This document shows, piece after piece, positions 1 through 6,615 of a stretch of 11,006 nucleotides of DNA. Below the pieces are notes generated by a model. The model had not been told where the DNA came from. It saw nothing but the letters and a program-made list of their open reading frames with translations, and made no database searches. Numbering within the stretch: the stretch's first letter is position 1; each line of letters opens with the position of its first letter. A program made the position numbers and the translations under genes. This DNA comes from an uncultured Roseovarius sp. GTDB taxonomy: Bacteria > Pseudomonadota > Alphaproteobacteria > Rhodobacterales > Rhodobacteraceae. The DNA lies in the NCBI GenBank assembly GCA_913055965.1, contig CAJXKX010000026.1:1-11006 (forward strand), written 5' to 3'.

Positions 1-242
1 CCTTTCCCCCCGACGGGGCGCGGCTGGCGCTGCCCGGCGACGGGCTGCTGACGCTCAAGGTGGCGCGGGGACGCCCGCCCTTTACCTGGCTGGCCAACGG
101 CGCGCCGGTGCTGACCGGGCAACATCGGCGCGAGGTGGTGCTGGACGGTCTCGGCCCCGGCTTCTCGCGGCTGACGGTGATCGACGCGGCGGGGCGGTCG
201 GCGGCGGTCGGGCTGCGGATCGACGCGCCCGCTCAGCGATAG
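1..242 (+). CDS. pbpC: Penicillin-binding protein 1C, C-terminal end (partial, 5' end outside window)
   Basis: The reading frame is open from base 3 to a TAG at 240-242, so only about the last 79 residues are present. They begin FPPDGARLALPGDG and include FTWLANGAPV and LTVIDAAGRS. This pattern is typical of the beta-sandwich domain that ends PbpC (family name BiPBP_C). PbpC is a bifunctional peptidoglycan glycosyltransferase/transpeptidase anchored in the inner membrane; its catalytic domains would lie to the left of the window. The gene is complete at its 3' end and overlaps the end of the convergent LysR gene by 10 bp. It has no visible link to the catabolic cluster. The call rests on the C-terminal domain only, so another protein carrying this domain is possible. 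Confidence 0.78.
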   Translation, partial: FPPDGARLALPGDGLLTLKVARGRPPFTWLANGAPVLTGQHRREVVLDGLGPGFSRLTVIDAAGRSAAVGLRIDAPAQR

Positions 243-1201
243 GTGCGCTGCTCCATCGGCGTGGCCTCGATCCGCGCGCGCAGCCCCGAGAGCAGCGCCT
301 GTTCGGCGCGGTTGAGCACGGCTTGCGGATTCCACACGACATGCACATCCACCGCCGCCGTCTGGTCATAGGGCGGCAATTGCCACAAGAGCCCGTCGCG
401 CACGTCGCGTCCCGCCACATGCAGCGGCAGGGGGCCGATGCCGAGGCCTGCGATGATCATGCGACGCACCTCCTCCAGATGGCTCGACGTCGCAATGATC
501 TGGTCGCCCAGTTCCGCCTGCGCGCGCATCAGCGTCACGGGCTTGAGCGCGTCCTGCAAGCGGTCGGTCTCGAAGCTGACGGCGCTTTGCCCGGCGAGAT
601 CGGCGCGGGTCAGGTCCCGGCGACCGAAAAGCGGGTGCGGCGGGCCGCAGAACAGGCCGAAGAACTCGCGGTAGAGGCGCAGGTATTCCAGCCGCGGGTT
701 GCGCTTGTGCACCAGGCAGATGGCGAAGGAGGCCGACCGCGCCGAGACCGTCTCGATCGCCTGCGTCGAAGAGTAGACCTCGATCGACAGGGTCGCGCGC
801 GGGTTCCCGGCATGGAATTCGGCCAGCACCTGATCGAAAAGCGGGCAGATGACGTGGCTTGCGAGCGAGAGGCGCACATGGCCCGTCACCTCGTCGGTCA
901 TGTCGCGCATTTGCGTCGAGAGCCGCAGGATCGCCCCCTGGATATCGAGCGCCTCGCGATAGAGCACCTCGCCCGCCTCGGTCAGCTCGAACCGGCCCGG
1001 CGTGCGATGGATGAGCCGCTTGCCCACCCGATCCTCCAGCCTTTTCAGGGCGGTAGAGACCGAGGGCTGCGTGAGCCGCAGCTTGTGCGCAGCGTCGGTG
1101 ACGGATCGCGACTGCGCGAGCACGACGAAGCTGCGCAAGAGGTTCCAATCCATCTCGCGCATGATGCGTTCGGGGCTGTCGCGGTCATCCATAGGTTTCA
1201 T
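233..1201 (-). CDS. LysR-family transcriptional regulator, probable regulator of the adjacent operon
   Basis: At 322 residues this has the usual LysR length. The N-terminal winged helix-turn-helix is clear: from residue 18, DWNLLRSFVVLAQSRSVTDA, then the recognition helix LTQPSVSTALKRLED (about 43-57) and the wing FELTEAGEVLYREA. The rest is the periplasmic-binding-protein-like effector domain, including a GLGIGPLPLHVAG stretch near the C-terminus. It is transcribed divergently from the ABC transporter and catabolic genes, the classic position of a LysR regulator that senses the pathway substrate or an intermediate and also represses itself. The start is uncertain: ATGs at 1201, 1192, 1162 and 1153 are all in frame and none has a strong Shine-Dalgarno. 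Since LysR proteins commonly begin just before the DWNLLRSF-like segment, 1162 or 1153 may be the true start. The 3' end overlaps pbpC. Confidence 0.95.
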   Translation of the reverse strand: MKPMDDRDSPERIMREMDWNLLRSFVVLAQSRSVTDAAHKLRLTQPSVSTALKRLEDRVGKRLIHRTPGRFELTEAGEVLYREALDIQGAILRLSTQMRDMTDEVTGHVRLSLASHVICPLFDQVLAEFHAGNPRATLSIEVYSSTQAIETVSARSASFAICLVHKRNPRLEYLRLYREFFGLFCGPPHPLFGRRDLTRADLAGQSAVSFETDRLQDALKPVTLMRAQAELGDQIIATSSHLEEVRRMIIAGLGIGPLPLHVAGRDVRDGLLWQLPPYDQTAAVDVHVVWNPQAVLNRAEQALLSGLRARIEATPMEQRTYR

Positions 1202-1203
1202 CT

Positions 1204-1214
1204 ATTGTCACAAT
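1204..1214. promoter_or_regulatory. 11-bp perfect palindrome, candidate regulator operator
   Basis: ATTGT-C-ACAAT is a perfect inverted repeat around a single central base. It sits three bases upstream of the most upstream LysR start codon and within the AT-rich divergent region. Its position fits an autoregulatory LysR site. It does not match the classical T-N11-A LysR box exactly, so its assignment to this regulator is an inference. Confidence 0.4.
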
Positions 1215-1286
1215 TCTCGATATCTATTTGATTAATGATGAGCCGCTTTGCACGCTCGATGCAAGCCCGCACTGAACTGGGCGCGC

Positions 1287-1297
1287 AGGAAAGGGAG
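1287..1297 (+). promoter_or_regulatory. Ribosome binding site of the first permease gene
   Basis: AGGAAAGGGAG ends four bases before the ATG at 1302. This decides the start at 1302 over an in-frame ATG at 1248, which would add 18 arginine- and lysine-rich residues ahead of the normal permease N-terminus. Confidence 0.7.
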
Positions 1298-1301
1298 ACG
1301 C

Positions 1302-2168
1302 ATGTCGATCGAGGCCCGCGAGGCAAGACAGCCGTGGATATTGCTGTCACCCGCCCTCGGGGCGGTGCTCTTTCTGCTGATCATCCCGCTGATGTTCATC
1401 GTGGTCTATTCGTTCTGGCTGCGCTCGGCCATGGGCGCGGATCAGGTGGGCTTTTACCTCGACAACTGGCAAAAGGCGCTCAGCGACCGGTTCTATCGCG
1501 ACATCCTGCTCAACACGCTCAAGATCGCGGCGATCACCACGGTGATCTGCGGGCTGATGGGCTATCCGGCGGCGTATTTCATCGCCCGGTCCAAGGGCAA
1601 CAAGATGATCCTGCTGCTCTTGCTGATGCTGCCCTTCTGGATCAGCTACATCATCCGCACGATGAGCTGGATCAACATCCTCGGCACCTCGGGCGCGCTC
1701 AACACCTTGCTGATGACGCTCGGGATCATCAGCGAGCCGATGCAGATGCTCTATAATGAGGCAACCGTGATCCTCGGCCTCGTGCATTTCCTGCTGCCGT
1801 TCATGGTGCTCAACGTCTATGTCAGCCTCGAGGGCATCGACACCAATCTCGAAGACGCCGCCACCTCGCTCGGCGCGACCCGGTGGGAGGCGTTCACCCA
1901 GGTGACCCTGCCGCTGTCACTGCCCGGTCTGGCGGCGGGCGGGCTCTTGTGCTTCGTGCTGGGCGCGGGCACATATATCACCCCGGTGATCCTTGGCGGG
2001 CCGCGCGACGCGATGTTCGCCAATCTGGTGTTCGAGGCGATCATCACGCAGCTCAACTGGCCGCTCGGCTCGGCGCTGTCGCTCTTGCTGCTGGCGGTGC
2101 TGGGGGTGCTGGTGGGCATCTACAACCGCTATCTCGGCATGGCGCAGCTGGCGAAGGGGCTGGGGTGA
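1302..2168 (+). CDS. ABC transporter permease, spermidine/putrescine (PotB) type
   Basis: This is a 288-residue inner-membrane permease of the binding-protein-dependent polyamine/opine/iron class. It has about six hydrophobic segments: roughly residues 12-39, 67-95, 102-127, 155-175, 208-231 and 257-275. The cytoplasmic EAA loop that docks the ATPase is at 184-208 (LEDAATSLGATRWEAFTQVTLP). The start is fixed by a good ribosome binding site. It is the first gene of the plus-strand cluster and its TGA overlaps the next permease's ATG by one base (TGATG), indicating coupled translation of a heterodimeric pore. PotB-like sequence points to a cationic amine or amine-like substrate, but this family also carries other compounds, so the substrate is not proven. 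Confidence 0.93.
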   Translation: MSIEAREARQPWILLSPALGAVLFLLIIPLMFIVVYSFWLRSAMGADQVGFYLDNWQKALSDRFYRDILLNTLKIAAITTVICGLMGYPAAYFIARSKGNKMILLLLLMLPFWISYIIRTMSWINILGTSGALNTLLMTLGIISEPMQMLYNEATVILGLVHFLLPFMVLNVYVSLEGIDTNLEDAATSLGATRWEAFTQVTLPLSLPGLAAGGLLCFVLGAGTYITPVILGGPRDAMFANLVFEAIITQLNWPLGSALSLLLLAVLGVLVGIYNRYLGMAQLAKGLG

Positions 2169-2953
2169 TGGGCTGGCAGGCGATCCGCATCTGGACCGTT
2201 CTGGTCTATGGCTTCATGTTCCTGCCGGTGGCGGTGGTGGTACTCTTGTCGTTCAACGCCAATCAGTTCGGCAGTTTCCCGATGACCGGCATGTCGCTGC
2301 GCTGGTTCGAGGAATTGTGGAACAACGACGCTGTGATGCGCGCCTTTCGCACCTCGATCGTGCTGGGGCTGATGACGGCGGTGATCTCGACCACGCTGGG
2401 CATCCTCGCGAGCCTCGCACTGGTGCGCTACAAGGTGCCGGGGCGCAACGCGATCACGACGCTCCTGATCGCGCCCATCCTCGTGCCCGAGGTGGTGCTG
2501 GCGGTGGCGCTGTTGCTGTTTCTCAACTGGCTGGGCATCGGCAAGAGCTTTGCGCTGCTGCTGGCGGGGCATGTGATCTTTACCCTGCCTTTCGTGATCC
2601 TCGTGGTGCAGGCGCGGCTCGTGTCGATCAAGCGCGACGTGGAAGAGGCGGCGCTCAGCCTCGGGGCAAGCCCTGTGCAGACGTTCTTTGCCGTGACCCT
2701 GCCGCTGATGCTGCCCGCCGTCGCGGCAGGCGCGCTCTTTGCCTTCACCATCAGCTTCGACGACATCACCGGCACGCTGTTCTGGAAGCCGGGCGGGGTG
2801 GAGACCGTGCCGACTCAGATCTTCTCGATGCTGCGCAATTCGATCAGCCCGGAGATCAACGCGCTTGGCACGGTGATGATCGTGATGACCGTGGGGCTGC
2901 CGCTGCTGGGTGCGGCGGTGGCCCGCAAACTCGCCATGAAAAGCGGCACCTAA
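2168..2953 (+). CDS. ABC transporter permease, spermidine/putrescine (PotC) type
   Basis: The 261-residue protein is the second half of the membrane channel. It begins with a membrane segment (about residues 6-29) and has further segments near 62-87, 95-122, 127-149, 181-198 and 233-254. The EAA loop lies at 158-182 (VEEAALSLGASPVQTFFAVTLP). The phrase FTISFDDITGTLFWKPGG after it is characteristic of PotC-like permeases. ATG at 2168 shares its first base with the preceding TGA, and AAGGGG at 2154-2159 is a suitable ribosome binding site, so the longer upstream frame is not used. It should pair with the upstream permease and the ATPase encoded at 4188. Confidence 0.93.
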   Translation: MGWQAIRIWTVLVYGFMFLPVAVVVLLSFNANQFGSFPMTGMSLRWFEELWNNDAVMRAFRTSIVLGLMTAVISTTLGILASLALVRYKVPGRNAITTLLIAPILVPEVVLAVALLLFLNWLGIGKSFALLLAGHVIFTLPFVILVVQARLVSIKRDVEEAALSLGASPVQTFFAVTLPLMLPAVAAGALFAFTISFDDITGTLFWKPGGVETVPTQIFSMLRNSISPEINALGTVMIVMTVGLPLLGAAVARKLAMKSGT

Positions 2954-2973
2954 GAACCGCACCAACCCTCAAC

Positions 2974-2980
2974 AAGGAGA
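2974..2980 (+). promoter_or_regulatory. Ribosome binding site of the substrate-binding protein gene
   Basis: AAGGAGA lies eight bases before the ATG at 2989. It is among the strongest sites in the cluster, in keeping with a protein needed in excess over the membrane parts. It also rules against the ATG at 2982, which is only one base away and opens a nine-codon frame. Confidence 0.75.
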
Positions 2981-2988
2981 TATGAAGA

Positions 2989-4131
2989 ATGGACAATACC
3001 AAGAGATATGAACGCCTGCTGGAGCGCTACCGCAACGGCGATCTGGACCGCCGCAATTTCCTCGGCCTGATCGGGGCTGCCGGCCTGGCCTACGGCGTGC
3101 AGACGCCTTTCGCCAAATTCGCCCACGCGCAGGAGGTCAAACAGGTGCGCTTTGACGGCTGGGGCGGGGTCGTGTCGGAGGCGTTCCGCGAACATGCCTT
3201 CAACCCCTATACCGAGGCCACGGGCATCGAGGTGGTGGACGGCACCTTCGCGGGTGGCGACGAATACCTCGCGCAGGTCCGCTCCAGCCAGCCGGGCGAA
3301 TACAATATCGCCCACCTGTCGGGCGTGTTCGACTATGCCCGCTACGTCAATTTCGGCCTGACGGTAAAGCTCAACCTCGACAACATCCCCAACATGTCGC
3401 TGGTGATGGATGCGCTCACGAGCGCGTATCGCGGCGTGACGCCGGATTACCTGTCGGCGGTGCCCTATGACTACGGCACCACGGGGCTGGCCTACAATCG
3501 CAAGTACATCTCGGACGAGGAGATGAAGGAGAAAGGTGCCTCGATCCTCATCGACGAGGCCCACAAGGGCAAGATCGGCGGCTGGGGCGACTGGCGCACG
3601 CGCATCTGGTACGGCGCGCTGCAGACCGACCAGGACCCCAACAACATCCAGGACATGGAGGCGGTGTGGGACGCGATCCGCAGCCACCGCGACCTGGCGC
3701 TGAAATACTGGTCGTCCGGGGCGGAGTTAATGAGCCTCTTGGCCGAGGAGGAAATCCACGTCACCGAGGGCTGGTCTGGCCGCATCGCCGCCTTGCAGCA
3801 GCAGGGCCACGATATCGGTTATTACGACGCGCCCGGCAGCTTTGCCTGGCAGGAATGCCTGCATGTCCTCAACGGCAGCCCGGTCGAGGCCTGCGAGGAA
3901 CTCCTGAACTTCATGCTCGCGCCCGAGACCTCGATCGCCGTGGCCGAGGGGCAGAACTATCCGCCCGCGCTTGATGGAACCAAGGTCGATCTGGGCGACA
4001 AGATCCCGACCCTGCCGGCCTATGATCCGACCGGCACGCTGGCCTCGCTCACCTTCGCCGATCCCAACTACTGGAACGGCAACGAGGCCGAGTGGTCCGA
4101 GACCTTCAGCCGCGTGCAGCGCGGCTACTGA
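2989..4131 (+). CDS. Periplasmic substrate-binding protein of a polyamine-type ABC transporter, Tat-exported
   Basis: This 380-residue extracellular solute-binding protein belongs to the PotD/PotF-like group. The N-terminus carries a twin-arginine signal: DRRNFLGLIGAAGLAYG with the arginines at residues 21-22, followed by a hydrophobic stretch and a likely cleavage site AHA-QE after residue 47. Tat export suggests folding before secretion. The mature part starts QEVKQVRFDGWGG and contains VPYDYGTTGLAYN, a segment typical of this fold's hinge region. It captures the substrate in the periplasm and delivers it to the two permeases. The gene lies between the permeases and the ATPase and is followed by a strong hairpin. 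The family binds polyamines, opines, amino acids and similar compounds; the exact ligand cannot be read from sequence. Confidence 0.92.
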   Translation: MDNTKRYERLLERYRNGDLDRRNFLGLIGAAGLAYGVQTPFAKFAHAQEVKQVRFDGWGGVVSEAFREHAFNPYTEATGIEVVDGTFAGGDEYLAQVRSSQPGEYNIAHLSGVFDYARYVNFGLTVKLNLDNIPNMSLVMDALTSAYRGVTPDYLSAVPYDYGTTGLAYNRKYISDEEMKEKGASILIDEAHKGKIGGWGDWRTRIWYGALQTDQDPNNIQDMEAVWDAIRSHRDLALKYWSSGAELMSLLAEEEIHVTEGWSGRIAALQQQGHDIGYYDAPGSFAWQECLHVLNGSPVEACEELLNFMLAPETSIAVAEGQNYPPALDGTKVDLGDKIPTLPAYDPTGTLASLTFADPNYWNGNEAEWSETFSRVQRGY

Positions 4132-4138
4132 CGCCCCC

Positions 4139-4164
4139 GCCGCGCCCCCTGCCCGGGGCGCGGC
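4139..4164 (+). other. Intercistronic RNA hairpin after the binding-protein gene
   Basis: GCCGCGCCCC (4139-4148) pairs perfectly with GGGGCGCGGC (4155-4164) around a six-base loop, giving a ten-bp all-GC stem. It begins eight bases after the binding-protein stop codon. There is no T-tract after it, and a strong ribosome binding site for the ATPase gene follows, so complete termination is unlikely. In ABC operons such structures often protect the 3' end of the binding-protein mRNA and lower downstream expression; that role is inferred here. Confidence 0.65.
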
Positions 4165-4174
4165 CCATCCCCCG

Positions 4175-4180
4175 GGAGGA
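4175..4180 (+). promoter_or_regulatory. Ribosome binding site of the ABC ATPase gene
   Basis: GGAGGA lies seven bases before ATG 4188 and is a near-perfect Shine-Dalgarno. It fixes the start at 4188; an in-frame start at 4092 would lie inside the binding-protein gene and add 32 unlikely residues. The hairpin just upstream leaves this site exposed. Confidence 0.75.
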
Positions 4181-4187
4181 GCCGCCG

Positions 4188-5258
4188 ATGAGCGCCGTCA
4201 CCCTTCAAGACATCGTCAAACGGTTCGGCACCTTCACCGCCGTGCACCGCACCACGCTGGAGATCCCCGAAGGCGCGTTCGTCACGCTGCTTGGCCCCTC
4301 GGGCTGTGGCAAGACCACCAACCTGCGGATGATCGCCGGGCTGCTCGACCCGACCGAAGGCGACATCCTCATCGGCGGCAAACGTGTAAACGACGTGCCC
4401 ATCCACAAGCGCAATCTGGGCCTTGTCTTTCAGAACTACGCGCTTTTCCCGCACAAGACCGTGGCCGAGAACGTGGCCTTTGGCCTGAAATACCGCGACG
4501 TGCCGAAAGCCGAGATACCTGCCAAGGTGCAGGCGGCGCTGGACCTGGTGCAACTGCCCCATGTCGGCGACCGCTATCCCAAGGAATTGTCGGGCGGGCA
4601 GCAGCAGCGCATCGCGCTCGCCCGTGCCATCGTGATCGAGCCGGATGTGCTCCTGCTCGATGAGCCGCTCTCGGCGCTAGACGCCAATCTGCGCGAGGAT
4701 ATGCGGGTGGAGTTGAAGCGCATCCAGGAACGCATCGGCGTGACCACCGTGTTCGTGACGCATGACCAATCCGAGGCGCTCGCCATGTCGGACCTGATCG
4801 TGGTGATGTCCGAGGGGCGGGTGGAGCAGGTGGGCAAGCCCGAAGAGGTCTACAACACCCCTGCCTCCGAATTCGTCGCCAACTTCCTCGGGGCGTCCAA
4901 CATCACCGAGGCGAAATGCATCGAGCATGGCGCGAGCGTGGTGGTCGAGGATGCGACCTTCGGCAAGGTGACGGTGCCCGCCGCCAAGGCCCCCAACCTG
5001 ACCGGGCAGGGCCCGGCCAAGCTGGTGGTGCGCGCCGAGAAACTGTTGCTGTCGAAGGACCCCGCGCCCGAGGGCGTGATTTCGGTTCCCGCCACCGTGG
5101 AAACCGTGGATTATCAGGGACAGGCGGTGCGCTATTTCGTCCGCGCGGGCGAGACGCAATTGCAAGCCATCAACATGATCGACGAACACCCCTTTGCGGC
5201 GGGTGCCTCGGTCCATCTGCATCTGCGCCCGCAGGATTGCGCGGCGCTTCCGGGATAA
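4188..5258 (+). CDS. ABC transporter ATP-binding protein, spermidine/putrescine (PotA) type
   Basis: The 356-residue ATPase has all nucleotide-binding motifs intact: Walker A GPSGCGKTT (36-44), Q-loop FQNYALFP (Q82), signature LSGGQQQR (134-141), Walker B VLLLDEP (154-160), D-loop SALDANLR and switch histidine in VTHDQSEALA (H192). The region after about residue 240 (ASEFVANFLGASN) leads into a C-terminal TOBE-type domain, as in PotA. It powers the two permeases encoded at 1302 and 2168. The gene sits apart from the permeases, behind the binding-protein gene and hairpin. It ends four bases before the aminotransferase ATG, which ties transport and catabolism into one transcript. Confidence 0.94.
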   Translation: MSAVTLQDIVKRFGTFTAVHRTTLEIPEGAFVTLLGPSGCGKTTNLRMIAGLLDPTEGDILIGGKRVNDVPIHKRNLGLVFQNYALFPHKTVAENVAFGLKYRDVPKAEIPAKVQAALDLVQLPHVGDRYPKELSGGQQQRIALARAIVIEPDVLLLDEPLSALDANLREDMRVELKRIQERIGVTTVFVTHDQSEALAMSDLIVVMSEGRVEQVGKPEEVYNTPASEFVANFLGASNITEAKCIEHGASVVVEDATFGKVTVPAAKAPNLTGQGPAKLVVRAEKLLLSKDPAPEGVISVPATVETVDYQGQAVRYFVRAGETQLQAINMIDEHPFAAGASVHLHLRPQDCAALPG

Positions 5259-5262
5259 GAGA

Positions 5263-6615
5263 ATGAACGTGAAACCCTCTCACCTTTTCTACCAGGGACG
5301 CGAGCGCAAGCCGGTGCTCGACCAGGCGCGCGGCGTCTACATGTGGGATGTGGACGGCAAACGCTATCTGGACGGATCAAGCGGCGCGATGGTCTGCAAT
5401 ATCGGCCATTCGAACGAGAACGTGCTCGAGGCGATGCGGCGGCAGATGGAGAAATCCACCTTTGGGTATCGCCTGCATTTCGAGACCGAGGCGTCGGAGA
5501 AACTCGCGGCCAAGACCGCCGCCTTGTGCCCCGAGGGCCTCAACCGCGTGTTCTTCGTCTCGGGCGGGTCCGAGGCGGTGGAATCGGCGCTGAAGCTGGC
5601 CCGGCAATACGCGCTCGCCACCGGCGAGGGCAGCCGCTGGAAGATCATCAGCCGCGCGCCCTCCTATCACGGGTGCACGCTCGGCGCGCTTGCCATCACC
5701 TCCTACGCGCCGCTGACCGATCCCTTCGCCCCGATGATGCAGGCGATGCCCAAGGTGCCCGCGCCCCGCGCCTATCTCGACGGGCTCGACCCCGAGGATG
5801 AGGCGACGGGCCATCATTACGCCGATATGCTGGAGGCGAAGATACTGGAAGAAGGCCCCGAAAGCGTGCTGGCCTTCGTGGTCGAGCCCATCGGCGGTGC
5901 CTCCACCGGCGCGCTGGTGCCGCCACGCGGCTACATGGAGCGCGTGCAGGAGATTTGCCGCCGTCATGGCGTGCTGCTCATCCTTGACGAGGTGATGACC
6001 GGGGCGGGGCGCACCGGCAAATTCCTTGCCTCCGAGCATTGGAACCTGTCCCCCGATATCATCGTCATGTCCAAGGGCTTCGCCGCCGGTTACGTGCCGC
6101 TCGGCGCGATGGCCGCGCATGAGCGGCTGGTCGAGGCGGTGCTGGATGCGGGCGGCTTTCTGCATGGCTATACCTATGCCGGCAACCCGCTGGCCTGCGC
6201 CGCCGGTCTGGCCGTGATCGACGAGATCGAGCGGCAGGACATGGTGGGCAACGCCGCGCGGATGGGCGACAAGCTGCAAGAGCGACTGCGCGGGCTGATG
6301 CAGCGCTATGCCATCATCGGCGACGTGCGCGGCAAGGGGCTGCTGACGGCGTTCGAATTCATGGCGGATCGCGGGACCAAGGCCCCGCTGCCGAAACATC
6401 TGAATGCCTTCAACCGCTTCGTGCAGATCGCCTATGACAAGGGGCTGATCGTCTATTCGCGACGCACCCGCGACGGGGTGGAAGGCGACCATATCATCAT
6501 CGCGCCCCCGATGATCGCGACCGAGACGCATCTCGATGAGATCACCGAGATGCTGGACGCCTCGCTGTCGCAGTTCACCGCCGAAATCCGCCCCGCACTG
6601 GAGCAGGCCGTTTGA
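5263..6615 (+). CDS. Class III pyridoxal-phosphate aminotransferase (omega/beta-amino acid type)
   Basis: This 450-residue protein is a fold-type I, class III aminotransferase. It has the cofactor-phosphate motif SGGSEAVE (100-107), SYHGCTLGAL (134-143), LILDEVMTGAGRTG (239-252, with D242 contacting the pyridine nitrogen) and the Schiff-base lysine in VMSKGFAAGY (K271). Enzymes of this class move amino groups from omega- or beta-positions of diamines and amino acids to pyruvate, 2-oxoglutarate or similar acceptors. ATG 5263 gives the normal N-terminus; an in-frame ATG at 5194 lies within the ATPase gene. Its TGA overlaps the BKACE start (TGATG). The coupling suggests that it makes the beta-keto acid that BKACE cleaves. 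Subfamily names such as aspartate aminotransferase family say little about its actual substrate. Confidence 0.93.
   Translation: MNVKPSHLFYQGRERKPVLDQARGVYMWDVDGKRYLDGSSGAMVCNIGHSNENVLEAMRRQMEKSTFGYRLHFETEASEKLAAKTAALCPEGLNRVFFVSGGSEAVESALKLARQYALATGEGSRWKIISRAPSYHGCTLGALAITSYAPLTDPFAPMMQAMPKVPAPRAYLDGLDPEDEATGHHYADMLEAKILEEGPESVLAFVVEPIGGASTGALVPPRGYMERVQEICRRHGVLLILDEVMTGAGRTGKFLASEHWNLSPDIIVMSKGFAAGYVPLGAMAAHERLVEAVLDAGGFLHGYTYAGNPLACAAGLAVIDEIERQDMVGNAARMGDKLQERLRGLMQRYAIIGDVRGKGLLTAFEFMADRGTKAPLPKHLNAFNRFVQIAYDKGLIVYSRRTRDGVEGDHIIIAPPMIATETHLDEITEMLDASLSQFTAEIRPALEQAV

Larger units (their letters stand above)
1202..1301. promoter_or_regulatory. Divergent LysR/operon control region, AT-rich
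   Basis: Between the LysR gene and the first permease gene lies about 100 bp (148 bp if LysR starts at 1153). Bases 1200-1240 are strikingly AT-rich in an otherwise very GC-rich window. This is the only sizeable non-coding gap ahead of the plus-strand cluster, so its promoter is expected here. TTGTCA at 1205-1210 resembles a -35 box, but I see no convincing -10 at the right spacing. Inverted ATC/GAT triplets (1222-1224 and 1237-1239) and an 11-bp palindrome suggest operator sites. The exact promoter cannot be assigned by eye. Confidence 0.6.

Noticed and set aside
323..1231. Plus-strand open frame of 302 codons opposite the LysR gene
   Set aside because: It covers an unmistakable LysR gene and has the Arg/His/Gln-rich composition of an antisense shadow.
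1202..1301. Riboswitch or structured RNA leader before the transporter genes
   Set aside because: The region is too short and AT-rich, with no long paired stems visible. A LysR-controlled promoter explains it better.
1883..2167. Possible 95-residue N-terminal extension of the second permease
   Set aside because: It lies inside the first permease gene in another frame, and the extension is Gly/Ala/Arg-rich noise. ATG 2168 gives a normal permease start with a ribosome binding site.
2982..3011. Nine-codon frame starting at ATG 2982, a possible leader peptide before the binding-protein gene
   Set aside because: The AAGGAGA site is only one base away from this ATG, while it is ideally spaced for ATG 2989, and the peptide shows no attenuation-like codon run.
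4139..4164. Hairpin as an intrinsic terminator splitting the cluster into two transcripts
   Set aside because: There is no T-tract, the gap has no visible promoter, and the ATPase that the permeases need lies just downstream.
5377..6531. Minus-strand open frame of 384 codons opposite the aminotransferase
   Set aside because: The His/Gly/Arg-rich composition mirrors the codon bias of the real gene, and there is no domain, ribosome binding site or context.
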